In this document: in pieces, positions 52,653-61,374 of the stretch
Layout: every line of letters begins with the position of its first letter
How positions within the stretch are numbered: the first letter of the stretch is position 1
Program-made: the position numbers and the translations under genes
The notes under the pieces: model-generated
Told to the model about the DNA's origin: nothing
Database searches by the model: none
Seen by the model: only the letters and a program-made list of their open reading frames with translations
Source: an uncultured Lacinutrix sp.
GTDB taxonomy: Bacteria; Bacteroidota; Bacteroidia; Flavobacteriales; Flavobacteriaceae
NCBI RefSeq assembly: GCF_947500325.1
Contig: NZ_CANMRQ010000005.1
Coordinates: 62,001-126,000, forward strand
Length of the DNA: 64,000 nucleotides
Direction: 5' to 3'

Positions 52653-53450
52653 ATGAAATATTTTACAATCTTATTTTTCTTCCTTTTCAGCTTCACTTTT
52701 TGCTTTGCACAAGAGAAAGAAAGCAAAGTGGATCCTACTCAAGCTGAAGGTGTTATTATTGATGCTATTACTAATACTCCTTTAGAAAGTGTAAATATTG
52801 TAAATATTAATACAGTAATAGGAACCACCACAAATCAAGAGGGTAAGTTTAAAATTAAAGCAAAAGTTAACGATACACTTCACTTATCGTATATAGGTTA
52901 TAAGTCTATAAAAGTTAGAGTAACTAATGATTGGCTAAAATTTGGTAGTTCTGAAATTACATTAACAGAATTAGCATTAGCACTTGAGGAAGTTGTTGTT
53001 AGTGAATTAAAATTAACTGGTTATTTAGAAGTTGATATTAAACAAGTGCAAGTCAACGATAATTTTAGATACAAAATTGCTGGATTAAATACTGGTTATG
53101 AAGCCGGTAATAATAAATCTCCAAATAAAATAAGTAAGGTTATAGGCTCTATTTTTAATCCGCTAGACTTTTTATACAATACTTTTGGAAGAAAAGGAAA
53201 AGAGCTAAGAAAACTTAAAAAAGTAAAGCAAGATGACGAAGTTAGAGCATTATTAGCGTCACGTTTTGATCGTGAAATGCTTATGGTTTTACTTAACGTT
53301 AACAAAGTAGATTTAGAAGAAATTGTTTCTCAATGTAACTATTCTAAAGAGTTTATAAATAGTGCAAACGATCTACAAATGCTAGATGCTATTAGCCAAT
53401 GCTATGAAGAATACAAAGTTTTAAGTAGAAATAAGAAAAAGCGAATCTAA
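52653..53450 (+). CDS. Secreted carboxypeptidase-regulatory-like domain protein
   Basis: The 265-residue protein has a signal peptide (1-19, ending CFAQ) and a CarboxypepD_reg-like beta sandwich (about 28-105; AEGVIIDAITNTPLESVNIV, TNQEGKFKIKAKVNDTLHLS). This is the domain usually found at the start of TonB-dependent receptors, but no receptor barrel follows. The C-terminal 130 residues are helical and basic. Function unknown; its stop abuts that of the convergent VOC gene. Confidence 0.88.
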   Translation: MKYFTILFFFLFSFTFCFAQEKESKVDPTQAEGVIIDAITNTPLESVNIVNINTVIGTTTNQEGKFKIKAKVNDTLHLSYIGYKSIKVRVTNDWLKFGSSEITLTELALALEEVVVSELKLTGYLEVDIKQVQVNDNFRYKIAGLNTGYEAGNNKSPNKISKVIGSIFNPLDFLYNTFGRKGKELRKLKKVKQDDEVRALLASRFDREMLMVLLNVNKVDLEEIVSQCNYSKEFINSANDLQMLDAISQCYEEYKVLSRNKKKRI

Positions 53451-53828
53451 TTAGGCATTAGTATATAAAGAAATTCTATTACCTTCAGAATCTATAAATA
53501 CTCCCATATAACCAATTTCAGGTGAAATCTGTGTTTTCTCTTGAAGCACTTTCCCTCCATATTTTACAACATTTTTTAAATCTTTAGTAATATCATTTGA
53601 ATTAAAATATACCATCACTCCTTTTGTTTCGCTTGGTATATATGCTTCATTATAAATTAATGAGCCAGATGCTCCTGGGTTTTTCTCATGCATTGGAAAC
53701 CATCCCATTAATGTACCTTCAAAATCTTGTACAGTAACATTAATATTAAAAACGGCTTCATAGAATACTTTAGCCCTATCCATATTTAAAACTGGTATTT
53801 CAAACCAGCTAACTAAGTTAGCTTCCAT
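53451..53828 (-). CDS. VOC (glyoxalase/bleomycin resistance) family protein
   Basis: The 125-residue protein has the VOC fold pattern SWFEIPVLNMDRAKVFYEAV at the start and EIGYMGVFIDSEGNRISLYT at the end, with paired beta-alpha-beta modules. Members bind metals and small molecules; the specific reaction is unknown. It lies 5 bases after the SRPBCC gene and is probably cotranscribed. Confidence 0.9.
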   Translation of the reverse strand: MEANLVSWFEIPVLNMDRAKVFYEAVFNINVTVQDFEGTLMGWFPMHEKNPGASGSLIYNEAYIPSETKGVMVYFNSNDITKDLKNVVKYGGKVLQEKTQISPEIGYMGVFIDSEGNRISLYTNA

Positions 53829-53833
53829 AATAA

Positions 53834-54358
53834 TTATTTTTCTAAAACTTGTTTTAACATTGTAAGACCTTCTTCAAAATCTTTCCCTACAGTTTTATCC
53901 ATATTAAAAAACAGGAAAAACACATTTGATGGTGGTTTACTTTCTCCTTTAAATCCCCATGTCACTTTTGTTTGTCCATCACCAAGATCTTCTACTTTAG
54001 TAATAGCATCAGATTGTGATTTCCATGGTTTATAAAAACGTAATTGAGCCTCTATACTTTCGTTTTCTGTAATTCTTATAATCTCTTGTTCTCCAATTCC
54101 TACATCTTTATTGCCTTCCCATTTTGCAATGAAACCTACTTCTCCATCTGTACCAATATAATCTTGTTTCATATCTGGATCTTTAAGTTTCCATGGCGAC
54201 CAATTATCTTGGTTCTTTATAAATTTTAAATACAGAAATACTTCAGCTAAAGGTTTATTAATAACAATACTCCTACTAACATTAAATTCTTTTGGCGCAA
54301 TTAAAGTTAAAAGAATGAACAGCACTATAATTCCTAAAAAAACATATAAAATAAGCAT
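53834..54358 (-). CDS. SRPBCC/polyketide cyclase-like protein with membrane anchor
   Basis: The 174-residue protein has an N-terminal membrane helix (1-20; LILYVFLGIIVLFILLTLI) and a START/SRPBCC domain (NVSRSIVINKPLAEVFLYLK, DNWSPWKLKDPDMKQDY, TKVTWGFKGES). The family binds hydrophobic ligands. It forms a two-gene operon with the VOC gene. Confidence 0.88.
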   Translation of the reverse strand: MLILYVFLGIIVLFILLTLIAPKEFNVSRSIVINKPLAEVFLYLKFIKNQDNWSPWKLKDPDMKQDYIGTDGEVGFIAKWEGNKDVGIGEQEIIRITENESIEAQLRFYKPWKSQSDAITKVEDLGDGQTKVTWGFKGESKPPSNVFFLFFNMDKTVGKDFEEGLTMLKQVLEK

Positions 54359-54390
54359 AATAACGACGATTTTTGTAGACCTAAATATAG

Positions 54391-55050
54391 TTATTTTTTG
54401 CTTTCGTAAAACCGTCCAATAATGTCTTGATAGCTTTTTATTGTCTTTTTACACCAATCAAAACGCTTTTCAAGTGATTCGTTTTCAGTTATTTGCCAAG
54501 AAATATCAGTTTTTTTGAGTTTTGTAGTAACATGTTGTAATATAATTGCTGCAGACACAGATATATTTAAACTCTCGGTAAAACCAACCATTGGGATTTT
54601 TAAAAACACATCGGCTTCGTCTAAAACTTCTTGAGATAAACCTTCAGTCTCTCTTCCAAAGAAAAAACAAGACTTTTTAGTAACGTCGAAATCATGAAGT
54701 TCACAATCATCTGTATGCGGTGTAGTAGCAACAATTTGATAGCCTTTTGACTTTACATCGGTTATACAATCTTTAATAGAATGGTATCTATTTAAATCTA
54801 CCCATTTTTGAGCTCCCATTGCAATCTCTCTATCAATACGTTTACTATTAATCTCTTCTACAATATTAATTTCCTGTATTCCAAACACATCACAACTACG
54901 TATAACTGCACTTGTATTATGTAATTGATAAACATCTTCAGTAGCTACTGTAAAATGTTTTGTTCTTTGTGACAGCACATTATGAAAACGTTCTAGACGA
55001 TGTTCTGTTAAATAAGTTTCTAAATGCTCTAAGAGTTTAATATCTACCAT
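54391..55050 (-). CDS. TrmH-family tRNA/rRNA 2'-O-methyltransferase
   Basis: From the ATG at 55050 it has 219 residues; a TTG three codons upstream is less likely. SpoU/TrmH motifs are present: NTSAVIRSCDVFGIQEI (motif 1), FFGRETEGLSQEVLDEAD (motif 2) and KIPMVGFTESLNISVSAAI (motif 3). TrmH methylates G18 of tRNA. It is divergent from the sirtuin gene with 31 bases between starts. Confidence 0.92.
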   Translation of the reverse strand: MVDIKLLEHLETYLTEHRLERFHNVLSQRTKHFTVATEDVYQLHNTSAVIRSCDVFGIQEINIVEEINSKRIDREIAMGAQKWVDLNRYHSIKDCITDVKSKGYQIVATTPHTDDCELHDFDVTKKSCFFFGRETEGLSQEVLDEADVFLKIPMVGFTESLNISVSAAIILQHVTTKLKKTDISWQITENESLEKRFDWCKKTIKSYQDIIGRFYESKK

Positions 55051-55081
55051 AGAATTCAAAATTAAAGATTATTTTTAAAGC

Positions 55082-55753
55082 ATGAAACATCTAGTTGTAT
55101 TAACTGGCGCAGGAATGAGTGCCGAAAGCGGATTAAAAACCTTTAGAGATGCCAATGGCTTGTGGGAAGGACATAATGTTATGGAGGTTGCTTCTCCTGA
55201 AGGTTTTTTAAATAATCCAGAATTGGTTTTAGAATTTTATAATCAACGCCGTAAACAGTTATTAGACGTTAAGCCCAATAGCGCACATTTTGATTTAGCA
55301 GCTTTAGAAGAACATTATAAGGTAAGTATTGTTACACAAAATGTTGACGATTTACATGAACGTGCAGGAAGCAACACAGTTATTCATTTACATGGTGAAT
55401 TACTTAAAGCACGAAGTATATTAAAAGAAGAGAATGTGTATTATTGGGATAAAGATTTAAATCTTGGCGATAAAGATAAAAACGGTCATCAACTACGTCC
55501 ACATATTGTTTGGTTTGGTGAAGCTGTACCAATGATTGATACCGCTATAGACATCTGTAAAAGTGCAGATATTTTAGTTATTATTGGTACTTCTATGCAA
55601 GTGTATCCAGCTGCAAGTTTAAAAGATTATGTTCCAGAACATGTACATACATATTTTATTGATCCAAATCCAGCTGTAAATAATTCTACAAAATTAACGG
55701 TGATATCTAAAACGGCTACTGAAGGTTTAAAAGATTTAATTAATTTGCTCTAA
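55082..55753 (+). CDS. NAD-dependent protein deacylase (Sir2 family)
   Basis: The 223-residue sirtuin has GAGMSAESGLKTFRD (NAD site), TQNVDDLHERAG and HLHGEL with catalytic His. The four zinc-binding cysteines are absent. FYNQRR supplies the Tyr-x-x-Arg pair that in class III sirtuins recognises succinyl and malonyl lysine, so desuccinylation or demalonylation is likely. Zinc-free forms are common in Bacteroidota CobB homologues. Confidence 0.92.
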   Translation: MKHLVVLTGAGMSAESGLKTFRDANGLWEGHNVMEVASPEGFLNNPELVLEFYNQRRKQLLDVKPNSAHFDLAALEEHYKVSIVTQNVDDLHERAGSNTVIHLHGELLKARSILKEENVYYWDKDLNLGDKDKNGHQLRPHIVWFGEAVPMIDTAIDICKSADILVIIGTSMQVYPAASLKDYVPEHVHTYFIDPNPAVNNSTKLTVISKTATEGLKDLINLL

Positions 55754-55768
55754 ATCTTTACAAAATTT

Positions 55769-55840
55769 CGTCAATTCGAGTGAATTTTATGTTGAAATAT
55801 GTTTTCGATACGATTTTTTATTAAAAATCACTCGAACTGA
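55769..55840. repeat. Dispersed intergenic repeat, copy B
   Basis: A 72-bp element with imperfect inverted ends: CGTCAATTCGAGTGA (55769-55783) and TCACTCGAACTGA (55828-55840), with TTCGATACG inside. It shares ends and the CGATAC core with copies A and C. Confidence 0.6.
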
Positions 55841-55947
55841 TAATAAATAATAAATATTGGAAATTAAATTTATCAATGAGTAAATTGTACATCTTTACAA
55901 AACAACATTTAACTGCTAACTGCGTTAAAATTACAAATGAACAATTA

Positions 55948-56892
55948 ATGAAATACAGTCTCCTACTACTCTTTTTATGTGTTTACTCAAGTCTATATAG
56001 TCAAGAAAAAAACAGCCGTTCTATTGTTCAATTTTCAGATAAATTATTGATAAGAGCTAATTTAATTAAACAAAGTGAATCATTTTTAATTAACGACGAT
56101 GATGAATCTACTATAATTGAAGCTAATAATACTTATAAGATTAAACTCTCAGGGAATTATAAGTTCTTAGGTTTAAGCATTGGATTTTCTCCAAATTCTG
56201 GAAATAGCAATTTTAAATCTAAATTTAGAAATGCGCAGCTAAGATTGTTTTATAACCAGTGGTTTCAAACTATAGAATATCGAAAAGTTCAAGGTTTTTA
56301 TCAAGATGATTTTAATATAGGAGAACCTGTTGCTCAATTTCCCCATTTTAAAACCACAAATTGGACTGGAAGTACTTCTTATATATTTAATCCTGATTTC
56401 TCTTTAAAGCATTTGTTATCATTTAACGAATGGCAAGTAATAAGCGAAGGTAGTTTTGTTCCTAGTATAAATTATGGTTCTAATAGATTATCAGACTTTG
56501 TTGAAGATGGAAAATACGAACAAAATAATTTTGATATCGCCATAACACCTAGTTATTTTTATACTTGGGTTATTAAAGAACGTTGGTTTATATCATCATC
56601 TATTGCGCCAGCATTAGGTGTACGGTTTTCAAAAGAAAAAATAAGTGGTATTGAAACCGAAGATACATTTATTACTAAAGCACTAAACTTAAGTCTACAG
56701 TTTGGTTATACTTCAAATGATATAAGTGCTGGAGCCAAATTTAATTTCGATTCTAACGCTGCTAAAGAAAATGTTGAAAGAAACTTTGTGAACGATAAAA
56801 GTTATGCAAGCATATACTTTGGTTATCGTTTTAATCCTCCAAGATTTATAGAAAGAACTGCAGACTGGATTGAAGATAAAATTGGCTTATAA
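55948..56892 (+). CDS. DUF4421 family outer-membrane-like protein
   Basis: The chosen start at 55948 places a signal peptide (MKYSLLLLFLCVYSSLYSQ) at the N-terminus; an in-frame ATG at 55876 would add 24 non-signal residues. The 314-residue mature-type sequence is beta-rich with alternating hydrophobics (LKLSIGF-like strands; YKFLGLSIGFSPNSGNSNF; SYASIYFGYRFNPPRF), typical of DUF4421, a predicted outer-membrane barrel family of unknown function. Confidence 0.85.
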   Translation: MKYSLLLLFLCVYSSLYSQEKNSRSIVQFSDKLLIRANLIKQSESFLINDDDESTIIEANNTYKIKLSGNYKFLGLSIGFSPNSGNSNFKSKFRNAQLRLFYNQWFQTIEYRKVQGFYQDDFNIGEPVAQFPHFKTTNWTGSTSYIFNPDFSLKHLLSFNEWQVISEGSFVPSINYGSNRLSDFVEDGKYEQNNFDIAITPSYFYTWVIKERWFISSSIAPALGVRFSKEKISGIETEDTFITKALNLSLQFGYTSNDISAGAKFNFDSNAAKENVERNFVNDKSYASIYFGYRFNPPRFIERTADWIEDKIGL

Positions 56893-56909
56893 TTTATACC
56901 AAATCTTAT

Positions 56910-57110
56910 TTAATCTTCTTCAGTAAGTGAAAAGAAATCATTTATAGGCTTATTAAATACCTGCGATAATTTTAAAGCTAAAACTGTTGAAGGCACATAT
57001 CTATTGGCTTCAATAGAATTAATAGTCTGCCTAGAAACACCAATTTTTTTTGCTAATTCATCTTGAGTTATGCTTAAAATAGCACGTTCTACTTTTATAG
57101 TATTTTGCAT
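56910..57110 (-). CDS. XRE-family transcriptional regulator
   Basis: The 66-residue protein is a single Cro/C1-type helix-turn-helix (SITQDELAKKIGVSRQTINS, IEANRYVPSTVLALKLSQVF). Such small regulators often sit with a membrane protein, as here: its ATG overlaps the stop of the upstream gene by one base. It probably binds the 21-bp-spaced TTTACAT sites over the operon promoter. Confidence 0.92.
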   Translation of the reverse strand: MQNTIKVERAILSITQDELAKKIGVSRQTINSIEANRYVPSTVLALKLSQVFNKPINDFFSLTEED

Positions 57111-57559
57111 TATCTCATTTTTTTAAGTAACCAATAAAACCAGATTTGAATAAGTAACATAAAAAACAACAATTGAAAATCTCCTAACTGTAAAAAGTCT
57201 GCTTTATTTTCCTTACCTATTAAAGTAGCTATTAAATACGTTATATAAGGTTGAACCAAAGCATAAATTACAACAACAACAAATGCCATTTGAAACGCTT
57301 GAAGTCTTAATTTCTCTGTTAACTCATCTACTTCTACATCTTGAGAAATTGTTATTAATAACATTCCTGCAATCATTATTTTCTTAACTATATCTCTTAA
57401 AATTTCAGGTTCATTATCAATAAATCGCAATGCAATTAATATTGCAAAAGTTGTAAATGTTATAACAATTCCTGTTTTTTTAAAAGCATTAGGTAGTGTT
57501 AAATTCTGAAGCTTTTTAAATCGTTTTCTTTCACATTCTGCGATATTCTTTAAAGTCAT
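57110..57559 (-). CDS. Four-helix membrane protein paired with XRE regulator
   Basis: The 149-residue protein has a basic cytosolic N-terminus (ECERKRFKKLQ) and about four membrane helices (GIVITFTTFAILIALRF; IMIAGMLLITIS; FQMAFVVVVIYALV; LLFFMLLIQIWFYWLL). I do not recognise a family, though the pairing with a tiny XRE protein is common. It is the first gene of the two-gene operon. Confidence 0.8.
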   Translation of the reverse strand: MTLKNIAECERKRFKKLQNLTLPNAFKKTGIVITFTTFAILIALRFIDNEPEILRDIVKKIMIAGMLLITISQDVEVDELTEKLRLQAFQMAFVVVVIYALVQPYITYLIATLIGKENKADFLQLGDFQLLFFMLLIQIWFYWLLKKMR

Positions 57560-57587
57560 AATCTCAAATTTTAATTAATAAGTATAC

Positions 57588-57636
57588 TTTACATAAAGTA
57601 AAATTTAATTTACATAATGACAAATATACTTTACAT
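57588..57636. promoter_or_regulatory. Operator array: three TTTACAT sites at exact 21-bp spacing
   Basis: TTTACAT occurs at 57588-57594, 57609-57615 and 57630-57636. The first and third are extended to TATACTTTACAT. The spacing of two helical turns puts all sites on one DNA face, and the array runs across the -7 box (57621-57628). It is a likely binding site for the XRE regulator of the operon. Confidence 0.65.
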
Positions 57637-57652
57637 TATTGAATTATGCAAA
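57621..57652 (-). promoter_or_regulatory. Promoter of membrane protein-XRE operon
   Basis: On the minus strand TTTG (57652-57649), 20-base spacer and TATATTTG (57628-57621), a strong Bacteroidota match. The ATG is about 60 bases downstream. Confidence 0.7.
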
Positions 57653-57675
57653 TTTTTAGATTTAATAGAAGTAAA

Positions 57676-57807
57676 TGTCAGTTTGAGTGATTTTGTAGCG
57701 ATAACTATTTAGTACAGAATCTTATCGAGAGTAAATTTTAAGTTAAAACCTTTATTCTCGATACAAATTTTAATCATTGTATTCATATAATTTAATCGAA
57801 TTGACGG
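57676..57807. repeat. Dispersed intergenic repeat, copy C
   Basis: About 132 bp with imperfect inverted ends TGTCAGTTTGAGTGA (57676-57690) and TCGAATTGACGG (57796-57807) and an internal TCTCGATAC. It lies between the XRE operon and the ABC-F gene and fills most of that spacer. Confidence 0.5.
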
Positions 57808-57835
57808 GTTTTGTCAAAATGTATAGCTAGTAGTC

Positions 57836-59470
57836 TTAATTTAAATCTATAGCCTTTAAACTTTGAATACGATTACGCTCTAAGAAAGCATCAATAGTTT
57901 CGAAATGTTCTATAACACGTTGCTCTTTAAATTCGAATACTTTTTGAGATAAACCTTGTAAAAAATCACGATCGTGCGACACTAATATAAGTGTGCCATC
58001 GAAACTTAAAAGAGCTTCTTTTAAAACGTCTTTAGATTTTAAATCTAAATGGTTTGTAGGTTCATCAAGAATTAACAAATTTACCGGTTCTAATAATAGT
58101 TTCACCATCGCTAACCTTGTTTTTTCTCCACCAGATAATACTGATACTTTTTTATCTATATCATCGCCTTTAAACATAAAACGTCCTAAAATATTTTTAA
58201 TCTGCGTTCTTACATCTCCTTTAGCAACCTCATCTACTGTTTGAAATATGGTTAAGTCAGGATCTAATAAAGCTGCTTGGTTTTGAGCAAAATAGCCAAC
58301 TTGAACATTATGACCTAAACCACACTTACCTTCTACTTCTATTTCTCCTAAAATAGATTTTATCATAGTAGATTTACCTTCACCATTTCTTCCTACAAAA
58401 GACACTTTCTCTCCTCTAGCAATTGAGAAACTCGCCTTTTCAAAGACAACATGTTCGCCGTAACTTTTAGATAACTCTTCAACTATAACTGGGTAATCAC
58501 CAGAACGTTGTGCTGGTGGAAATTTTAATTTTAATGCTGCATTATCTACTTCATCAACTTCTATTATCTCTAACTTCTCTAACATACGCTCACGAGAAGC
58601 CACTTGGTTTGTTTTAGAAAACGTGCCTTTAAAACGCTCTATAAAGGCCATATTATCTGCAATAAACTTTTGCTGTTCTTGGTATGCTTTTATTTGATGT
58701 GTTCTTCGTTCTTCTCTTAATTGTAGGTAATGAGAATAGTTCGCTTTATAATCGTAAATACGTCCCATAGTTACTTCTATAGTACGATTAGTAATATTAT
58801 CTATAAACGCACGATCATGCGATATAACCATTACTGCATTAGCTTTATTTACTAAAAAATCTTCCAACCAAATCACAGATTCTATATCGATGTGGTTAGT
58901 AGGCTCATCTAATAATATCAAATCTGGCTTTTGTAATAAGATTTTGGCTAATTCAATACGCATACGCCAACCTCCAGAAAATTCATTAGTTAATCTAGTA
59001 AAATCTGCTTGTTTAAAACCTAATCCTTTTAGAGCTTTTTCTACCTCAGCATCGTAATTAATAGCTTCTATAGCATAGTATTGCTCCCCAAGTTCGCTTA
59101 CTTTTTCTATAATAGACATGTATTCATTACTCTCGTAATCTGTTCTTGTCTCCAGTTGTTTGTTTAAAGCCTCCATTTCATCACGCATTTTAAAAATGTG
59201 CTTAAACGCTTTAGAAGCTTCTTCAAAAACTGTACAATTATCTTCAGTTAATAAATGCTGTGGTAAATAGGCAATTACAGTTTCTTTTGGATAGCTTACT
59301 TTTCCTCTAGTTGCTTTTTGTTCTCCAGCAACAATTTTCATCATTGTAGATTTTCCTGCGCCATTTTTACCCATTAAAGCAATTTTATCGTTTGGATTAA
59401 TAACAAAATTAACTTCGCTAAATAAAGTGGTGCCACTAAATTCTACTGCTAAACCATCTACTGTAATCAT
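57836..59470 (-). CDS. ABC-F family ATPase
   Basis: The 544-residue protein has two ABC domains with Walker A motifs GKNGAGKSTMMK (about 36) and GRNGEGKSTMIK (about 355), signatures FSGGWRMRIELA and LSGGEKTRLAM, Walker B LILLDEPTNHID and LLILDEPTNHLD, and a linker of about 80 residues between them. There are no membrane helices. ABC-F proteins act on the ribosome E site (EttA/YbiT-like) in translation or antibiotic protection. Which subfamily is uncertain. Confidence 0.94.
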   Translation of the reverse strand: MITVDGLAVEFSGTTLFSEVNFVINPNDKIALMGKNGAGKSTMMKIVAGEQKATRGKVSYPKETVIAYLPQHLLTEDNCTVFEEASKAFKHIFKMRDEMEALNKQLETRTDYESNEYMSIIEKVSELGEQYYAIEAINYDAEVEKALKGLGFKQADFTRLTNEFSGGWRMRIELAKILLQKPDLILLDEPTNHIDIESVIWLEDFLVNKANAVMVISHDRAFIDNITNRTIEVTMGRIYDYKANYSHYLQLREERRTHQIKAYQEQQKFIADNMAFIERFKGTFSKTNQVASRERMLEKLEIIEVDEVDNAALKLKFPPAQRSGDYPVIVEELSKSYGEHVVFEKASFSIARGEKVSFVGRNGEGKSTMIKSILGEIEVEGKCGLGHNVQVGYFAQNQAALLDPDLTIFQTVDEVAKGDVRTQIKNILGRFMFKGDDIDKKVSVLSGGEKTRLAMVKLLLEPVNLLILDEPTNHLDLKSKDVLKEALLSFDGTLILVSHDRDFLQGLSQKVFEFKEQRVIEHFETIDAFLERNRIQSLKAIDLN

Positions 59471-59684
59471 ATCGTACTTTTTGAAAGCGCGAAATTAAGA
59501 AAAAGTCCAATATTCTCCTTTATTAATGTCTTGACTTTATTTAAAATAAATATGACTATATAGATTAGAAATTTTCGCATTATACTATTTTAATTTATTG
59601 ATGTAATTAAAAGTCAGGCAACCATATTGTCTTCTTTTACGTCTATATAAATAGATAAGCTAAACACCATTTAAATAGAATAAA

Positions 59685-60086
59685 ATGTTAGAAAACCCAA
59701 AAGTTAATATCAAAATTAAACTATCAGCGTTATGGACATCTACCATATTTTGCTATCTATATGGAGACTATTTTGAGTTATATGTTCCAGAAAAAGTAAA
59801 CAGTTTATTAAGTGGTATAAATATATTAGATAGTCCCACAAAATTACTTATTGCTTCAATAGTTTTAGCAATACCTTCAGTAATGGTTGCCTTATCTATT
59901 CTTTTAAAACCAAAAATTAATAGATGGTTAAATATTATTTTTGGATTATTATTTACCTTAATGATGTTATTAATTGCCGTCAATTCATTAACGGCTTGGT
60001 ATAGTTTTTATGTTTTCCTAGCAATTCTAGAAAGTGTTATTACATCATTAATTGTATGGCACGCATGGAAATGGCCAAAAATATAA
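59685..60086 (+). CDS. Small four-helix membrane protein, probably DUF6326
   Basis: The 133-residue protein has a short polar N-terminus and four membrane helices. The segment FCYLYGDYFELYVPEKVNSL between helices 1 and 2 is what I associate with the DUF6326 family. Function unknown. It is monocistronic, with no clear regulatory features nearby. Confidence 0.78.
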   Translation: MLENPKVNIKIKLSALWTSTIFCYLYGDYFELYVPEKVNSLLSGINILDSPTKLLIASIVLAIPSVMVALSILLKPKINRWLNIIFGLLFTLMMLLIAVNSLTAWYSFYVFLAILESVITSLIVWHAWKWPKI

Positions 60087-60259
60087 TTAGAAAAATATTT
60101 CTTAAAAAAAACACTAATTTCTAAAATACTATTTGCAACTATTTTTATATTAGATTACTTCAATATGTTTATTCAAAAAATCGAACTTAAGCTAACATTC
60201 TAACCTCCAATCCAAAACAAAAGCCTACTTTCGCGCACTATTATAAAAAATCATTGATA

Positions 60260-60706
60260 ATGAAGCGCATAAACGAATACAAAAAGCTATTTAATGTAGA
60301 GAAAGACATGACTTTAAAAAGTCTAAAAACAACCTATAGAAATTTAGTAAAAGAGTGGCATCCAGATAAATTTCAAGATAACGATGCTAAGGCTCAAGAA
60401 GCAGAAATTGTAAGTCGTAAAATTATTGATGGTTATCATTTTTTAGTAAGTATTGCTCCTGAAACTATTACAGCTAATTTAGATGAATACAATTCTACTA
60501 TTAACACTACTATAATGGACTGGCAGCATAAGGGATTATTACTAGAAGTTACTTTCTTAGATGGTAATACTTACGAATATTTTGGTGTAAATAAAGCACT
60601 TTATATCAAGTTTTCTCAAAGTGATAAGCAAACGCGTTTTGGAAAACGAAATATTTTTAATTCTTTTACATATAGAAAGATAAAAAAACAAGACGTTATG
60701 GCTTAA
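60260..60706 (+). CDS. J-domain / KTSC domain protein
   Basis: Starting at the ATG at 60260 it has 148 residues. An N-terminal J-domain (about 1-65) has the HPD motif in VKEWHPDKF. A KTSC domain follows (about 90-140; LLLEVTFLDGNTYEYFGVN). J-domains stimulate DnaK ATPase; KTSC domains are small modules of unknown role. A -7-like TACTTTCG lies at 60226-60233, and a strong terminator follows. Confidence 0.88.
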   Translation: MKRINEYKKLFNVEKDMTLKSLKTTYRNLVKEWHPDKFQDNDAKAQEAEIVSRKIIDGYHFLVSIAPETITANLDEYNSTINTTIMDWQHKGLLLEVTFLDGNTYEYFGVNKALYIKFSQSDKQTRFGKRNIFNSFTYRKIKKQDVMA

Positions 60707-60717
60707 ACCAAGAATAA

Positions 60718-60768
60718 AGAGTAATAAAAAAGAGGAAGCCTTTATAGCTTCCTCTTTTTTATTACTCT
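60718..60768. terminator. Bidirectional intrinsic terminator
   Basis: A perfect 22-bp stem (60718-60739 with 60747-60768; AGAGGAAGC core) and 7-base loop, between the convergent J-domain gene and the gene ending at 60767. It reaches into the latter's stop codon. Confidence 0.92.
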
Positions 60769-61372
60769 ATGAATGACTCCAATTATCTGGGTCATCACTA
60801 TTATTAGGAGATAAGCCAATAATATCACCTTTAGTATTAACACCCAAACCTAAAACAGTTCTATTTACATAATTAAAATAGCTAGCAACTTGATTAAGTT
60901 CTAATACTTCGCCATCAGTAAACCCAGCAGTTCTAAGTTTTTCTATATTAGACTCCGTAATACTAGTATGTTCTAAGGTTAATAGTTTAGCATATTGTAA
61001 TCCTTCCATATACTTTTCATTTAAGCACGCTTTAAAATCATCAATTTCAACAGCTTTAAAAATAGCTTTACTTTTATCATCGTTATCTAACAAACGACTT
61101 AATCCAGCAAAATGATGATCTACACAATAGCTACATTTGTTTAAATAACTTACATAAACGCCTATTGTTTCTAAATACCATTTTGGTAAGGTATTATTAG
61201 AGTTATGCAGTACATTTTTATACAATGCCATATGCCCAATTAAAGAGTGTGGTCTTAAGCTATGTATTGCTAATATATTATCTACATTATTATTTGGGCC
61301 TTTAACTTTATCATAAATGGTTTTTAAACGTGATTTTGCCTCACTATATGGTATTACTTTTATCCAGCTCAT
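60767..61372 (-). CDS. AhpD-like/carboxymuconolactone decarboxylase family protein
   Basis: The 201-residue protein has the AhpD-type redox motif Cys80-Ser-Tyr-Cys83 in NKCSYCVDHHFAGLSR and preceding Glu 68, typical of peroxidase-related members of this family. It could reduce alkyl hydroperoxides or a related oxidant. It lies two bases after the serine hydrolase gene and is cotranscribed with it. Confidence 0.9.
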   Translation of the reverse strand: MSWIKVIPYSEAKSRLKTIYDKVKGPNNNVDNILAIHSLRPHSLIGHMALYKNVLHNSNNTLPKWYLETIGVYVSYLNKCSYCVDHHFAGLSRLLDNDDKSKAIFKAVEIDDFKACLNEKYMEGLQYAKLLTLEHTSITESNIEKLRTAGFTDGEVLELNQVASYFNYVNRTVLGLGVNTKGDIIGLSPNNSDDPDNWSHS

Positions 61373-61374
61373 TC

